A stretch of 64,000 nt of DNA from Singulisphaera sp. GP187 (lineage in GTDB: Bacteria > Planctomycetota > Planctomycetia > Gemmatales > Gemmataceae). Numbering within the stretch: position 1 is the stretch's first letter; each line of letters opens with the position of its first letter. Shown in pieces: positions 1-9,056 of the stretch. A program made the translations under genes and the position numbers. The stretch lies in NCBI GenBank assembly GCA_945861245.1, contig CAMAUE010000002.1:1-64000 (forward strand), in the 5' to 3' direction. The notes under the pieces were generated by a model. The model did not search any database, was not told where the DNA came from, and was given only the letters and a program-made list of their open reading frames with translations.

Positions 1-267
1 GAAGCTGCTCCAGGACCAACATCAAAACGCGACCGCACGCCGTTGTCATACCGCAACCCGTCGCCGACGAATCATCGACCTTGGAATTACCCTTGCCGAA
101 CTCCCTTGTTGTATACCAAGATAGAGATCAAGTAGCGCTGTCGTATTAAGATGTCCCCTTTTGCCCCTGCAGAAGTGCGGGGCCAGGACAAACGCCCCCC
201 CGCCCAACTTCATCCAGTCCTTGAGCTGTTTCTCGATGACTTCGCAATTAATGTCGGTAGCGGTCAG

Positions 268-392
268 AAAGTAGGCCACTTTACCCGAACATTCTTTCGC
301 CCCAAACTCCCTTCGCCAAACGCTGATGGAGTTTGGGGCGAAAGAATGTTCCCACCGGCGTCTGGTCCGTGGCCGACAAAATGGCCTACTTT
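268..392. repeat. Nested inverted repeat with 23-bp perfect stem
   Basis: Positions 288-310 and 328-350 are perfect reverse complements separated by a 17-base loop. Around them an outer 11-bp pair (268-278 with 382-392, AAAGTAGGCCA / TGGCCTACTTT) forms a second stem. The two stems together would make a long structured element. It lies upstream of the small basic protein gene at 677. No T-run follows, so it is not a classical terminator. Confidence 0.75.
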
Positions 393-526
393 GAATCCGC
401 TCCTGACAGCGGTGAGCCAATGGATTGTTTTTGGCCAAATAATCGGCATGCACTTGACCGCCTCATTCCCTGGTCTTCGTGGCCAACACCCGACAAAACC
501 GCGAAAAAAGGCCGAAAAATCGCCAA

Positions 527-558
527 GTCGCTTGGCCATCGGCCGATGGCCAAGCGAC
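527..558. repeat. 32-bp perfect palindrome
   Basis: Each half is 16 bases (GTCGCTTGGCCATCGG) and the second half is its exact reverse complement, with no loop. It lies about 120 bases upstream of the small basic protein start. A loop-free palindrome of this length could be a cruciform, a dimeric regulator site or the core of a mobile palindromic element; the sequence does not decide between these. Confidence 0.8.
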
Positions 559-676
559 CCTTGTCCAACCCGGCAGACGGCGATCCTGGGTTCGCTCTTG
601 TCGAAAACAGGTGCAGCTATTAAGATTCAGGGATAACCGATATCGGATTTTGAAACAAATATTAGGGATCTGTTCC

Positions 677-925
677 ATGTCGATTGATAAAAGTCTTCGC
701 CGCAAAAACACTCTTGAACGTTCGCGCAATGTATTGACGCGTGGCGAGCGAATTGCCAAGCTGCAAGCCGACGACCGTTTTCCGGATGGCCGTAGCCCGT
801 ACGGGTTGCCGAAGGTCAGGGTCGCCAAGGTGGTCGTGAAGAAAGCGAAGAAGAAAGAAGCGGCGGCCGAGGAGGGTGCTGAGGGCGCAGCCGCTGCCGC
901 ACCGGCTGCCGGTGGCAAAAAATAA
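677..925 (+). CDS. PVC-superphylum small basic signature protein
   Basis: The 82-residue product begins [20 protein letters not shown] and continues with [10 protein letters not shown] and the motif [11 protein letters not shown], the pattern of the small basic protein conserved in Planctomycetes, Verrucomicrobia and Chlamydiae (TIGR04137-like; described as a PVC signature protein). It is thought to bind nucleic acid or associate with the ribosome, but its role is not settled. After the conserved 55-residue core comes a lysine-rich stretch and a low-complexity Ala/Glu/Gly tail ending in GGKK, typical of an unstructured extension. The start at 677 was chosen because the conserved family N-terminus begins exactly there; the frame is open further upstream but shows no homology. 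The gene stands alone and is followed by a strong intrinsic terminator. Confidence 0.88.
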   Translation: MSIDKSLRRKNTLERSRNVLTRGERIAKLQADDRFPDGRSPYGLPKVRVAKVVVKKAKKKEAAAEEGAEGAAAAAPAAGGKK

Positions 926-948
926 CGCCTACGAACACCAGTCACGCA

Positions 949-977
949 AGCCGGGCCGAAACGCCCGGCTTTTTTTG
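949..977 (+). terminator. Intrinsic terminator of the small basic protein gene
   Basis: An 8-bp GC-rich stem AGCCGGGC / GCCCGGCT with a 6-base loop is followed at once by a run of T residues (970-976). It lies 24 bases after the stop codon at 925 and is the clearest rho-independent terminator in the window. Confidence 0.9.
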
Positions 978-1141
978 TGCGCCGAAAATGGGTCGTCGCC
1001 ATCATGGATTGGTGTGACAACGCCCAATGACATTGGTCGAAGTCCGTTAGGTTTCGGCATTCATTTCGCTCATTCCTTGCATATTCGCGAAAAAATATCG
1101 CAATCCGGTTCCGTAGTGCGTTCGTCTAGTAGGATGAGGGT

Positions 1142-1708
1142 ATGAGCGAGGTTGCCATAAGCACTCGAAAAAAACAGCGCGATGCGGAGTCCGCCGGAGC
1201 CGCCATGGACGCCGATGCGGACTTCGTGGACGCATTCAATCGGATGCGTACGGAACTCGTCAGCACGTTGTACTACGTGCTGGGGAGCCAGGACGATGCC
1301 CAGGATGTGGCGCAGGAAGTGTTTATCAAATGCTGGCGGACGCGCGACACGCTCGCCGATGTGAAGAACCTCCGCGCGTGGATTTTCCGCATCGGGTTGA
1401 ATGCAGCGAAGGATCTCCAGCGTAACGCCTGGCGCCGCCGTGCCAAGCCGATGGGCGACGCCACGCCTGAGCCGCCCGGGGCGTCGATTACGCCCGGAGA
1501 ATCGCTGGTCAACAAGGAATTGATGGAGCGTCTGCGTAAGGCGCTGTTGGAGTTACGGATCGAGGAGAAAGAGGTATTCCTTTTGCGTCAGAACGGTGAT
1601 TTGACGTATGAGGAAATAGCAGTGATGCGTCGCACGCCAGTCGGAACGGTGAAGACTCAAATGCGTTCCGCCTTACAAAAATTGCGTTGCATCCTGAAAG
1701 AACCGTGA
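1142..1708 (+). CDS. ECF-family RNA polymerase sigma factor
   Basis: The 188-residue protein has the two-domain layout of an extracytoplasmic-function sigma factor. Sigma-2 covers about residues 27-98, with the core-binding motif DDAQDVAQEVFIKCW, and sigma-4 covers about 125-183, with a helix-turn-helix around LTYEEIAVMRRTPVGTVKTQ. It lacks sigma-1.1 and sigma-3, as expected. A low-complexity linker (residues 103-122) joins the domains. The stop codon lies 6 bases before the start of a zinc-finger anti-sigma-like membrane protein, so the two form an operon and are presumably cognate partners. Regulated genes cannot be told from the sequence. The first ATG (1142) is used; a second ATG at 1205 would trim an unstructured tail only. 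Confidence 0.93.
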   Translation: MSEVAISTRKKQRDAESAGAAMDADADFVDAFNRMRTELVSTLYYVLGSQDDAQDVAQEVFIKCWRTRDTLADVKNLRAWIFRIGLNAAKDLQRNAWRRRAKPMGDATPEPPGASITPGESLVNKELMERLRKALLELRIEEKEVFLLRQNGDLTYEEIAVMRRTPVGTVKTQMRSALQKLRCILKEP

Positions 1709-1714
1709 GAAGCC

Positions 1715-4700
1715 ATGCTACCTTGCGAATCGTGTCGGGAACAATTGTTGGACCATCTGTACGGCTTGTTGGAAGCAGCCGACCAGGCGGAGTTGGATGC
1801 GCACCTGCGCGTCTGCTCGGCTTGCGAAGCAGAGCTTGCCGTTGCCCGTAGCCAACAGAGCATTCTGAAGCACGCAGCCCGGGCGATTCCGAACGTGCCC
1901 GAATTCCGCATGCCGATGGACGAGCCGGCCTCGCTCCCGTTGGCCGCCCAGGAAACGCAGCCCGCATCGAGCCGACCAACGCCCTCACGCAAATCGCTGT
2001 GGACCAGGCCGTGGGTTGCGTGGACCGCGGCGGCAGCGATCTTCGTCGTCGTGACGGCAGGCGTTTCTTACTACAACCATTCGCTGGCAGGGCATCAAAG
2101 AACCTTAACCTTGGCCCAACAGAACCTGCGCGGCATCGATCAGGCTTACGCAGCGCTGCCCGCCAAATATGCCGCTCTCCAACATGCCGCGACGCGCGAA
2201 GTTCGTGCTAAAGTTGGCCCGCATCTCCATGTCGTGGGTCCGACGACATTTCAGCCGAACGCGAAAGGCCACATCCATGTCGCTACGCGATCCTCGGACG
2301 GCGCCCTGGCGCCCGCCGACCTGCGCGTCAAACTGATCGACGAGAAAACAGGCCAGGCGAATGTCCTGCAAACCTTCCATGCCAAGACCGACGCCAAAGG
2401 CCCGGCTCGCGTTGAGATCGACCCGAGCCTCGCGCGGGCGGATAGCAAGCTGAAAATCGTCGTCGAAGCGCGGACCGCCGAGGGAACCGCGACAATCGCG
2501 GAATCGGTTCGATTCATCCCATCGATGTATGTTGCCCGGATCGATACGAACAAGGCCGTCTATGCAATCCCCGATGTGCTCTTCTGCCGCGTGATGATCC
2601 TCGATCGCTACGGCCTGCAACCGCCGACGCATGCGATCCCCTTGCACCTCGATCTCATAAATCCCGCAGGCAAAGTCGTGCGATCGGCAGAAGCTCATAC
2701 CGGTGTCGGCGGCATCGTGACGGCGGAGTTTGCACTTGAAGAGAACTATCTCGCGGGAAGCTACGCACTGAAAATCCGCCCAGCAGAATCAGCCGAGGAC
2801 CAGATCCAAATCGCGACCTCAACGATCGACGTCCTGCGCGATTTGAATGCGCCGGGTGTTCAGTTCGATCTCGACCAATTCCTTCCGGGCGAATTGGCGA
2901 GCGGGTTCCTGCGAGCGTCGCCGAATGGCCTGCCGGCAAACGTTCAGGTGCAGCTTGGCAAGGCGGCACCGGTAGCTGTGACGATTCAGCCTTACCAGGA
3001 ACAACAATTGCGCCAAAATTCCGGCGTGCCACCCGCAGTTGGCGGCGGAGCCGTCGGCAAAGGCGCGATACAAAAAATGCAGAATGACGCGAACATGCAA
3101 GGTTCCACGGGGCGCTTTGAGATTCCCGTGCCCAAGAACGTGCCGCCGGGCGTGAGCCGTCTGCCCATTGTCTTTCAGTTTGGCGCGGGCAAGGAGAAAC
3201 GCGAGATCAAGGCGGAGTTGCCGATCGCCCCGACCGAATTCGCCGTCGATTTCTTCCCCGAAGGTGGCGACCTGATCGCCCAGGTCGAGAACCGCGTGTT
3301 CTATCGGGTCCGCTCCAAATCGGGCCAGGCGGTTCATGGTGAAGGCAGCCTGATCCTCATGCACCAGAACGCCGTCATCGACTCGCATTACGAGAACGGC
3401 CTCGGCTACTTCGATTTCGTGCCGAGCCTCAAGGAAAACTACACGGTTCGCGTGACGACCCCGATCAAGGTCGAGGAAATCAGCCAGCCATTCGCGAAAC
3501 TGCCCATTCAGCTCGAAGGCCTCGTACTGCATGTGCCGAGCGCGGTCGGGCAACAGAGCGATCCGATACATGTCCTCCTTCGCCACCGGGGCGTGGCGCG
3601 AAAGATTTTGCTCGCCGCCGAATGCCGAGGACAAATCGTCGATCAGCGTTGGATCGACATAAAGGCAGGCCAAACGGAAATTACGCTTCAACCGACGACC
3701 GAGGCCTCTGGCATGATTCGCGTGACGGCCTATGAGCTAGCAAATCTCAGCCTCAAACCCGTGGCCGAACGACTCGTCTTTCGCGGGTCGGCCCAGCGCT
3801 TGGATATTCGCGCCAACCTGAGCACGCAGCAGTTTCAAGAAGGCCGACGCGTCAAGGCGAGCATCGACACGCTCGACGAAAAAGGCCAACCCACCGCTGC
3901 CTATCTTCTGGCGTGCGTCGTTGATGACCGCTTCCAAAATCGGCCACGCGGTCTCGCCGCCCATTTCCAGATTTTCAATGAGGTCCGCACCGGCGCCGAT
4001 CTCGAGAACGCTCTGCTCGTCGTCAACGATTCACCGGAATCGGTGCAAGCGCTTGAGCGATTTCTCGGCACGCATGGCTGGCGGCGCTGGAAGCACGAGC
4101 CAGCAGTCCATGTCGGGGCCGACGCGGTCGAACCCGCCATCGTCTTCAGCACGGAGAACACACCGCTCGACGAGTTGGCGAATAAGTACGAAGCCGCGCT
4201 CCTCGCCGCGCTGACGCCGATCCATGAAGACGGCTTCAAAGAAGAGGCTACACTCGAAACCGAGCGCACCCACGCGGTGGCGCTCGTCGGCCTGGCCGCG
4301 GGTGATCTGTCGTTGTTCGAGACCAACGTGCGGGAACGCATCGGCAACGCCTTCGGCCTCACCATCGTCGCTTGCCTGGCGCTCAGCTTATTGCTGATGG
4401 TCGTCGGCATGATCCGCATCGTTCGCTCCCCTCGGCCCGCGACGATGCTCTTTGGCACGGCTTTCGGCTCGCTGGCGGCGTGCTTGATTCTCGTCATGGT
4501 CGGGCGAACCTACGTCACGGTCGGTCCACCAAACAATCTCGGGGCCGGCGACCCCATCGCTGGTGCTGACAAGAAATTGGACCGTTTCCTCAAAATGCCC
4601 GGCCACAACGTCGTTCCCGAACGCCATCTTGTCGGCGTCTTTGCGATGGCGGCGCCTGAGAAAGCGGATCAGAAGCCCGCGCAAGCCGCACTGCCGGAAG

Positions 4701-5176
4701 GACAGACCAAACTGCAGGCCAACATGCTCAACCTCTCGAAAGCCCTCGCCATGCGCGACCGGAACGAACCGAACGCGATTACCGAGAAAAAGCAAGATGC
4801 GCAACGCTTCGGTGGAACCGTGCAATGGGTCGATCGTTTGAACCGAGCACGAGGCGGCGCTCTCGAAATGGAAGCCAAGAAAGGCGAAGAGTTGAAAGCG
4901 AAAGCCAGCGCCAACAAGAAGCCATCACCCAATGCACCGAAGGCCAACGAGGCACGCCGCCGAAGGCCCGAGTTCGCTTACGAACACAGCCCCGACTTCG
5001 CGTTTGATACGCTCCTGTGGCACCCATCGCTTTGGCTGCCCGAAGGCCGTGGCGAAGTCCGTTTCGACCTCGCCGCCGGCCAAGCGAGCTACCGCCTGCT
5101 CATCCTCGGCCACGGCCCGACCGGACGTTTCGGCTACTTCGAGAAAACCCTCGACGTCCCGGCCGGCGGTCGCTGA
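1715..5176 (+). CDS. Zinc-finger anti-sigma factor fused to macroglobulin-like domains
   Basis: A membrane protein of 1153 residues. Residues 1-40 form a zinc-binding anti-sigma module (C4-x2-C7 and H30-x3-C34-x2-C37), expected to hold the sigma factor encoded just upstream. A membrane segment follows at about 100-120. The large exported part (about 150-860) resembles the MG2 and neighbouring beta-sandwich domains of bacterial alpha-2-macroglobulins. Two more membrane segments (about 877-898 and 907-926) precede a Lys/Ala-rich linker. The C-terminus contains DTLLWHPSLWLPEGRGEV, which matches the start of an A2M domain, and the protein stops soon after; no thioester domain is present. Inferred role: envelope stress sensing, the macroglobulin-like part transmitting a signal to the anti-sigma finger. 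The fusion and the short C-terminus are unusual. Confidence 0.82.
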   Translation: MLPCESCREQLLDHLYGLLEAADQAELDAHLRVCSACEAELAVARSQQSILKHAARAIPNVPEFRMPMDEPASLPLAAQETQPASSRPTPSRKSLWTRPWVAWTAAAAIFVVVTAGVSYYNHSLAGHQRTLTLAQQNLRGIDQAYAALPAKYAALQHAATREVRAKVGPHLHVVGPTTFQPNAKGHIHVATRSSDGALAPADLRVKLIDEKTGQANVLQTFHAKTDAKGPARVEIDPSLARADSKLKIVVEARTAEGTATIAESVRFIPSMYVARIDTNKAVYAIPDVLFCRVMILDRYGLQPPTHAIPLHLDLINPAGKVVRSAEAHTGVGGIVTAEFALEENYLAGSYALKIRPAESAEDQIQIATSTIDVLRDLNAPGVQFDLDQFLPGELASGFLRASPNGLPANVQVQLGKAAPVAVTIQPYQEQQLRQNSGVPPAVGGGAVGKGAIQKMQNDANMQGSTGRFEIPVPKNVPPGVSRLPIVFQFGAGKEKREIKAELPIAPTEFAVDFFPEGGDLIAQVENRVFYRVRSKSGQAVHGEGSLILMHQNAVIDSHYENGLGYFDFVPSLKENYTVRVTTPIKVEEISQPFAKLPIQLEGLVLHVPSAVGQQSDPIHVLLRHRGVARKILLAAECRGQIVDQRWIDIKAGQTEITLQPTTEASGMIRVTAYELANLSLKPVAERLVFRGSAQRLDIRANLSTQQFQEGRRVKASIDTLDEKGQPTAAYLLACVVDDRFQNRPRGLAAHFQIFNEVRTGADLENALLVVNDSPESVQALERFLGTHGWRRWKHEPAVHVGADAVEPAIVFSTENTPLDELANKYEAALLAALTPIHEDGFKEEATLETERTHAVALVGLAAGDLSLFETNVRERIGNAFGLTIVACLALSLLLMVVGMIRIVRSPRPATMLFGTAFGSLAACLILVMVGRTYVTVGPPNNLGAGDPIAGADKKLDRFLKMPGHNVVPERHLVGVFAMAAPEKADQKPAQAALPEGQTKLQANMLNLSKALAMRDRNEPNAITEKKQDAQRFGGTVQWVDRLNRARGGALEMEAKKGEELKAKASANKKPSPNAPKANEARRRRPEFAYEHSPDFAFDTLLWHPSLWLPEGRGEVRFDLAAGQASYRLLILGHGPTGRFGYFEKTLDVPAGGR

Positions 5177-5181
5177 AAATC

Positions 5182-5240
5182 TTCCGCTTGCGGCTTAGCG
5201 CTCGGATCGTTCCGCGCGAGCGCTAAGGCCATACGCGGAA
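5182..5240. repeat. Palindrome family A, copy 1
   Basis: Imperfect inverted repeat; the left arm is CCGCTTGCGGCTTAGCGCTC-like and the right arm is a degenerate reverse complement. It sits between the convergent ends of the anti-sigma gene and the flavoprotein gene and could act as a bidirectional terminator. Other copies are near 18157, 31078, 34251, 42519, 56815 and 63543. Confidence 0.75.
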
Positions 5241-5248
5241 ATCCGCGT

Positions 5249-6571
5249 TCACGGCCTATGCCCCTCAGGCAAGAACAATTCATTCCCTTTTTCCGGCACC
5301 GCATCCGGCGCGACGCCTTTCGTCCAGGTCGGGATAGCCTGCTTGCCCTCCTCGTAGAGCGATTCCATCGGCTCCCACACCTTGTCCACGCGATCGGTGA
5401 AGAGGTCGCCGATGAGCAGGTCGGTGACGGTGTTCTTCAGGTCCGGGTAGTTCTTGACGAACTTGCCGAAACTGAAGCTGTCGTAGTATTCGCAGACCAA
5501 CCGCCGCATGCGATCGACGCCGCGGTTGAACATCTCGCTCCAGTTACCGAGCTGCGCCGCCGAGGTGTCGTTTTTCGCCAGCCCTTCGACAATCGCGTCG
5601 GCAGCCAGTTCGCCAGATTTCAATGCGAGCAAGACACCTGATGAATAGAGCGGATCGAGAAACCCGAACGCATCGCCGATGAGCACCCAGCCATCGCCCG
5701 CGCATTCGCGCGATCGGTACGAGTAGTCCTTCGTCGCGAAATATCCGGTCACGCGCTTCGCCTTGGCAATTCGCTCCTTTACCGCTGGGCAGAGTTCGAC
5801 CTCTTCGTGATACGTCTGCTCGTGGCTGCCTCGGCCCTTGAACAAGTAATCGAACGGCCCGACGACGCCCAGGCTGAGCGTGTCGTTGTGCAGCGGGATA
5901 TTCCAGAACCAGCCTTGTTTGTTGGGAGTCTGGATGACGATGGTGGCGCCTTCGTCGCGCCCCGTATCGCGGTAGGCACCTTGCCAATAGGTCCAGATCG
6001 CGCCTTTGTTGAGCACCGGATCCCAAATACGCAGCTTGAATCGGCTCTGCAGCATCGTGCTCTGTCCGCTCGCATCAACGACGACCTTGGCACGCACTTC
6101 TTCCGTCGCGCCATCCTCCTTCTGAACGCGCACGCCAACGGCACGCTCACCGTCGAAGATGACATCGAGCACGCGCGTCGCCTCGTTGACTTGCACGCCT
6201 TGCTCGGCTGCGTTGCGGAGCATCATCAGGTCGAACTCGCTCCTCACGACTTGCCAGGTCTGCGAGCACTCGTGCGGCTTGTTGTCATGGAAATAGAACG
6301 GCGCGGACAGCTTGCCATTGGCGTTGACGAACTGCACGCTGAACTTTTTGACGAAATGGCTCTGCTTCATTTTGTCGAGCATTTTGAGCCGTTCGAGTAC
6401 CCAATAGGTTTCGGGGATGAGCGATTCGCCGATGTGGAAACGCGGGAATCGTTCGCGCTCGAACAGGCGCACCTTGACGCCGCGCTGGGCGATAAGCGTG
6501 CTCGCCGTGCTGCCGGCCGGCCCGCCGCCGATGACGACGACATCGGTATGAGAAACGGTGGATGCGGTCAT
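5249..6571 (-). CDS. FAD-dependent halogenase-like oxidoreductase
   Basis: A 440-residue flavoprotein of the tryptophan-halogenase / geranylgeranyl-reductase type. The Rossmann FAD motif GGGPAGS is at residues 15-21, followed by GESLIP (48-53). WFWNIP near residue 220 fits the WxWxIP signature of flavin-dependent halogenases, and the second FAD motif GDAFGFLDPLYSSG comes later. A Lys pair (HFVKKFSVQF, near residue 80) lies where phenolic halogenases carry their catalytic lysine, but I cannot align it with certainty. No flavin reductase or biosynthetic cluster lies nearby, so the substrate is unknown and a reductase role is an alternative. The ATG at 6571 was chosen because the FAD motif follows directly; upstream codons of the open frame read through palindrome family B. 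Confidence 0.8.
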   Translation of the reverse strand: MTASTVSHTDVVVIGGGPAGSTASTLIAQRGVKVRLFERERFPRFHIGESLIPETYWVLERLKMLDKMKQSHFVKKFSVQFVNANGKLSAPFYFHDNKPHECSQTWQVVRSEFDLMMLRNAAEQGVQVNEATRVLDVIFDGERAVGVRVQKEDGATEEVRAKVVVDASGQSTMLQSRFKLRIWDPVLNKGAIWTYWQGAYRDTGRDEGATIVIQTPNKQGWFWNIPLHNDTLSLGVVGPFDYLFKGRGSHEQTYHEEVELCPAVKERIAKAKRVTGYFATKDYSYRSRECAGDGWVLIGDAFGFLDPLYSSGVLLALKSGELAADAIVEGLAKNDTSAAQLGNWSEMFNRGVDRMRRLVCEYYDSFSFGKFVKNYPDLKNTVTDLLIGDLFTDRVDKVWEPMESLYEEGKQAIPTWTKGVAPDAVPEKGNELFLPEGHRP

Positions 6572-6612
6572 GTTTAGTCTCCGAAAACCGTGATATACGC
6601 ATTCAAACGGAT

Positions 6613-6681
6613 TGTTTAGCCGCTCGCCTTTGGCGAGCGCGAGGTCGTCGAACGCGCTCGCCGAAGGCGAGCGGCTAAACA
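6613..6681. repeat. Palindrome family B, copy 1
   Basis: 29-bp arms beginning TGTTTAGCCGCTCGCCTTTG and ending in the near-exact reverse complement, loop about 11 bases. It lies between two co-oriented minus-strand genes, 5 bases after the stop of the DUF1592 gene. The second copy is at 12014-12110. Confidence 0.85.
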
Positions 6682-6686
6682 TAATC

Positions 6687-9056
6687 CTATTTCCTGCGCT
6701 CGGGCAGGGCGGACTCCGCTATGATCTCGACGATGAGTCGCCGAATGTTGAAATCGTTAGAGGCAAAGAACGTCCGAAGCTCCGTCAGTTTCTCCGGACC
6801 ATATGCGAGGACAGGCTGGCGAACGAGGTGATGAAACAGCCGCGCGACAAACGCCTCGTGAGCCTCATCGCTGTCAGCCACGAATTTCGCTAAGCTGCGA
6901 GCATTCTTGAACTCCACCTTGTCGCCCGAGCGCGTCATGAAAAATCCCGATGCGTTGATCGGCTTGCCCTTTTCCTGATCGCGGAATCGGCCGATCGCGT
7001 CGAAATTCTCCAGCGTAAAGCCGAGGGAATTAATGATGGCATGGCAGCTTTTGCAATCCTTCGGGCTGGTCTGCAGCGTCACCCGTTCGCGCGTGCTGAG
7101 GTTCGGGTGCAATTCGGCGGCGAGCGGCGTGAACGCATCGGGCGGTTGCCGCAGCGGCACGCCGAGCACGTTGCGGGCGAGGAACACGCCGCGATGGATC
7201 GGCGAACTCGTCGAGGCATAGGAGAAATTCGCCAACAGCAACGGATGCATCAACACGCCGACGCGATCGCCGGATTTGAGCGCGACTTTCTGAAACGGCG
7301 CGTCGGCAGGCAAGTCGCCACCATAGAATTTCGCTAGGCGGCCATTCAAATAGAGATGCTCCGCCAGGAAAAGTTGGCGATAGTCGGACGATTTCGACCA
7401 CACTGTTTCGTCAATCAGCATCTCAAGCGAAGTCCGCAGGTCAGCCTCAGTGCTGGCGTCGAAGCCAGGAAAAAGTTTGACATCCTTCTGCACCTCGGCC
7501 GGGTGATCGGCCTTCAACCATTGCAACATGAAGCCGCGAATTTTGGTCTTCGCCTTTCGATCGTCGAGCATGCGCTCGGCCTCGCGCGCGACATCGGTTC
7601 GCGTCTTGAGCTTGCCGTCAACCGCGGCGCTTAACAGAGCAGAGTCTGGCAACGATTCCCACAGTCCGAAGGCGATGCGGGCGGCGACATCGAACGAATC
7701 GCCGTTCGTACCCGGCGCGACACCTGGCTCGCGATACAAAAATCGCGGCGATTGCAGGACCAGCAACACCGCACGCTGGACGGCGACATCGGCGTCCTTC
7801 GCGACTTCAAACTGCCGGTCGATATAGAATTTCCGCTCCGCTGCCGAGAGGGGCCGACGAAACGCACGCTCGGCGAACTTGGCGGCGTAGTCTTGAAGTT
7901 GGACGGTGCGATTCGTCGCATCCGCGCGGACGCCGCTCAACTCCGCCAAATGCGTGACGACGTAGTTCGCGGTTTCGATGGCGCCATCCGTCGTGGCCTG
8001 CACCCATTCCTTGGAGACAGCCGAGCCGCGCTCATAACCCGCGCTGCGATCGTCCGCCGGCAGGGCGACGGAGGGCGCAAACGAAGTCGGCGCGTCCTCC
8101 GGCAACAGGTTGCGCTGCGGAATGACCTCGACAGGCCCGTGCGGCGGCTTCCAGTCCAGTGATACCGTCGTCTTCACCTGCGCGAGCTTGTCCTTGGGAT
8201 CCTTCCGCACGCCGATGTTGCCTCGCCAGAATTCCAAACGCACCGGATACGCTCGGCCTGCGAGCATGTACGCCGACCCGCGAAACTCGGTGTCGCTGCC
8301 CGATTTCACCGAGGCGTCGATCAACGGCTTTTTGGTGTCATTGAACCAGAACTTCATCGAGTGCTCGGTGCGAACAATGAACTCGTGGTGACCCGTCTCA
8401 CGCGCGACCACCGATCCTTGCCAGTTGGCGGCGATCTCCGGCGTCTTGAGTTTCTCGAATCCTGACGACGTTGAGGCGAAGTCGAACTGCACGACAGGAT
8501 CGACCCGCGCGAAGGCGAGCGTGCGGTTTCGCTTGGCGCCGACGGTGAAGTAATCGCCACGCAGGCCAAGCTCGTCCTTGGCGGACTTGGCCGCCTTGTT
8601 CGGCTTACCGGAATAGAAACCGCCGACGAGATCGGCAACGGCGTAGCGGTACTTGTTGACGGTGAGCCGGGCGAGCTCGATGCGCGGCGCCTTGATCTTC
8701 GCCTGGGCGGCTGGGGAGTAGAAGGCATCGTAGATGTAGGCCGCGACTTTGTCGGCATCGGGGCCTTTGATCGTGCCGGGAGCGTCCTCGGGCATGAATC
8801 GCGTGATGTAGCGAGCGAGCTGAATGACCGAGCGATTGCCGACGAGCGGAAGCGGATGCGCCTTGGTTCCTTCGCCGACCTTGCCGTGGCAGCTGGCGCA
8901 TTTATTCTGATAGATCGCCGTGCCGACGGGTTCTTGTGCGGGAGCGACACCACTCCCAGCGGTTTCTACGCTCATGATCGCCAGCGAAAAGATAGCGACG
9001 CACAGCGTTTGGATGCGCAGAATGAAGCCAGTGAGACCAAATGCGGCTGATTGCAA
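6687..9056 (-). CDS. Planctomycete-type cytochrome c, DUF1592/DUF1588/DUF1585 protein
   Basis: An exported protein of 789 residues. After a hydrophobic N-terminus a class I cytochrome c haem site CASCH lies at 53-57. The body carries the DUF1587-DUF1592-DUF1588-DUF1585 series typical of planctomycetes, including CKSCH at about residue 668 followed by FTLENFDAIGRF, and ends in the usual C-terminal region. The family is abundant in this phylum, often beside DUF1552 or DUF1501 partners, and is suspected of roles in extracellular redox or polymer breakdown; no activity is established. No DUF1552 partner lies next to it here. The start at 9056 is a TTG supported by an AAGGGG ribosome site; an ATG at residue 28 would destroy the signal sequence. 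Confidence 0.87.
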   Translation of the reverse strand: MQSAAFGLTGFILRIQTLCVAIFSLAIMSVETAGSGVAPAQEPVGTAIYQNKCASCHGKVGEGTKAHPLPLVGNRSVIQLARYITRFMPEDAPGTIKGPDADKVAAYIYDAFYSPAAQAKIKAPRIELARLTVNKYRYAVADLVGGFYSGKPNKAAKSAKDELGLRGDYFTVGAKRNRTLAFARVDPVVQFDFASTSSGFEKLKTPEIAANWQGSVVARETGHHEFIVRTEHSMKFWFNDTKKPLIDASVKSGSDTEFRGSAYMLAGRAYPVRLEFWRGNIGVRKDPKDKLAQVKTTVSLDWKPPHGPVEVIPQRNLLPEDAPTSFAPSVALPADDRSAGYERGSAVSKEWVQATTDGAIETANYVVTHLAELSGVRADATNRTVQLQDYAAKFAERAFRRPLSAAERKFYIDRQFEVAKDADVAVQRAVLLVLQSPRFLYREPGVAPGTNGDSFDVAARIAFGLWESLPDSALLSAAVDGKLKTRTDVAREAERMLDDRKAKTKIRGFMLQWLKADHPAEVQKDVKLFPGFDASTEADLRTSLEMLIDETVWSKSSDYRQLFLAEHLYLNGRLAKFYGGDLPADAPFQKVALKSGDRVGVLMHPLLLANFSYASTSSPIHRGVFLARNVLGVPLRQPPDAFTPLAAELHPNLSTRERVTLQTSPKDCKSCHAIINSLGFTLENFDAIGRFRDQEKGKPINASGFFMTRSGDKVEFKNARSLAKFVADSDEAHEAFVARLFHHLVRQPVLAYGPEKLTELRTFFASNDFNIRRLIVEIIAESALPERRK

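Larger units (their letters stand above)
1..676. other. Repeat-rich region without a recognisable gene
   Basis: No gene can be supported with confidence here. A minus-strand open frame at 46-453 and a plus-strand frame at 151-636 overlap each other and run straight through inverted repeats, so both are probably incidental. The stretch 46-260 read on the minus strand looks somewhat protein-like (contains KQLKDWMKLGGG) but I do not recognise it; it could be the remnant of a gene. The region holds a 23-bp hairpin (288-350) and a 32-bp perfect palindrome (527-558), described separately. The words CCGACAAAA at about 367 and 492 also occur in the outer arms of palindromes near 59428 and 60628. Confidence 0.4.

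Noticed and set aside
46-453. A 135-codon minus-strand frame at the window start
   Set aside because: It reads through a perfect hairpin and has no recognisable domain or ribosome site; a remnant remains possible, so it is mentioned only in the region description.
5807-6577. A 256-codon plus-strand frame opposite the flavoprotein gene
   Set aside because: Antisense shadow; the minus strand carries FAD motifs in the right order.
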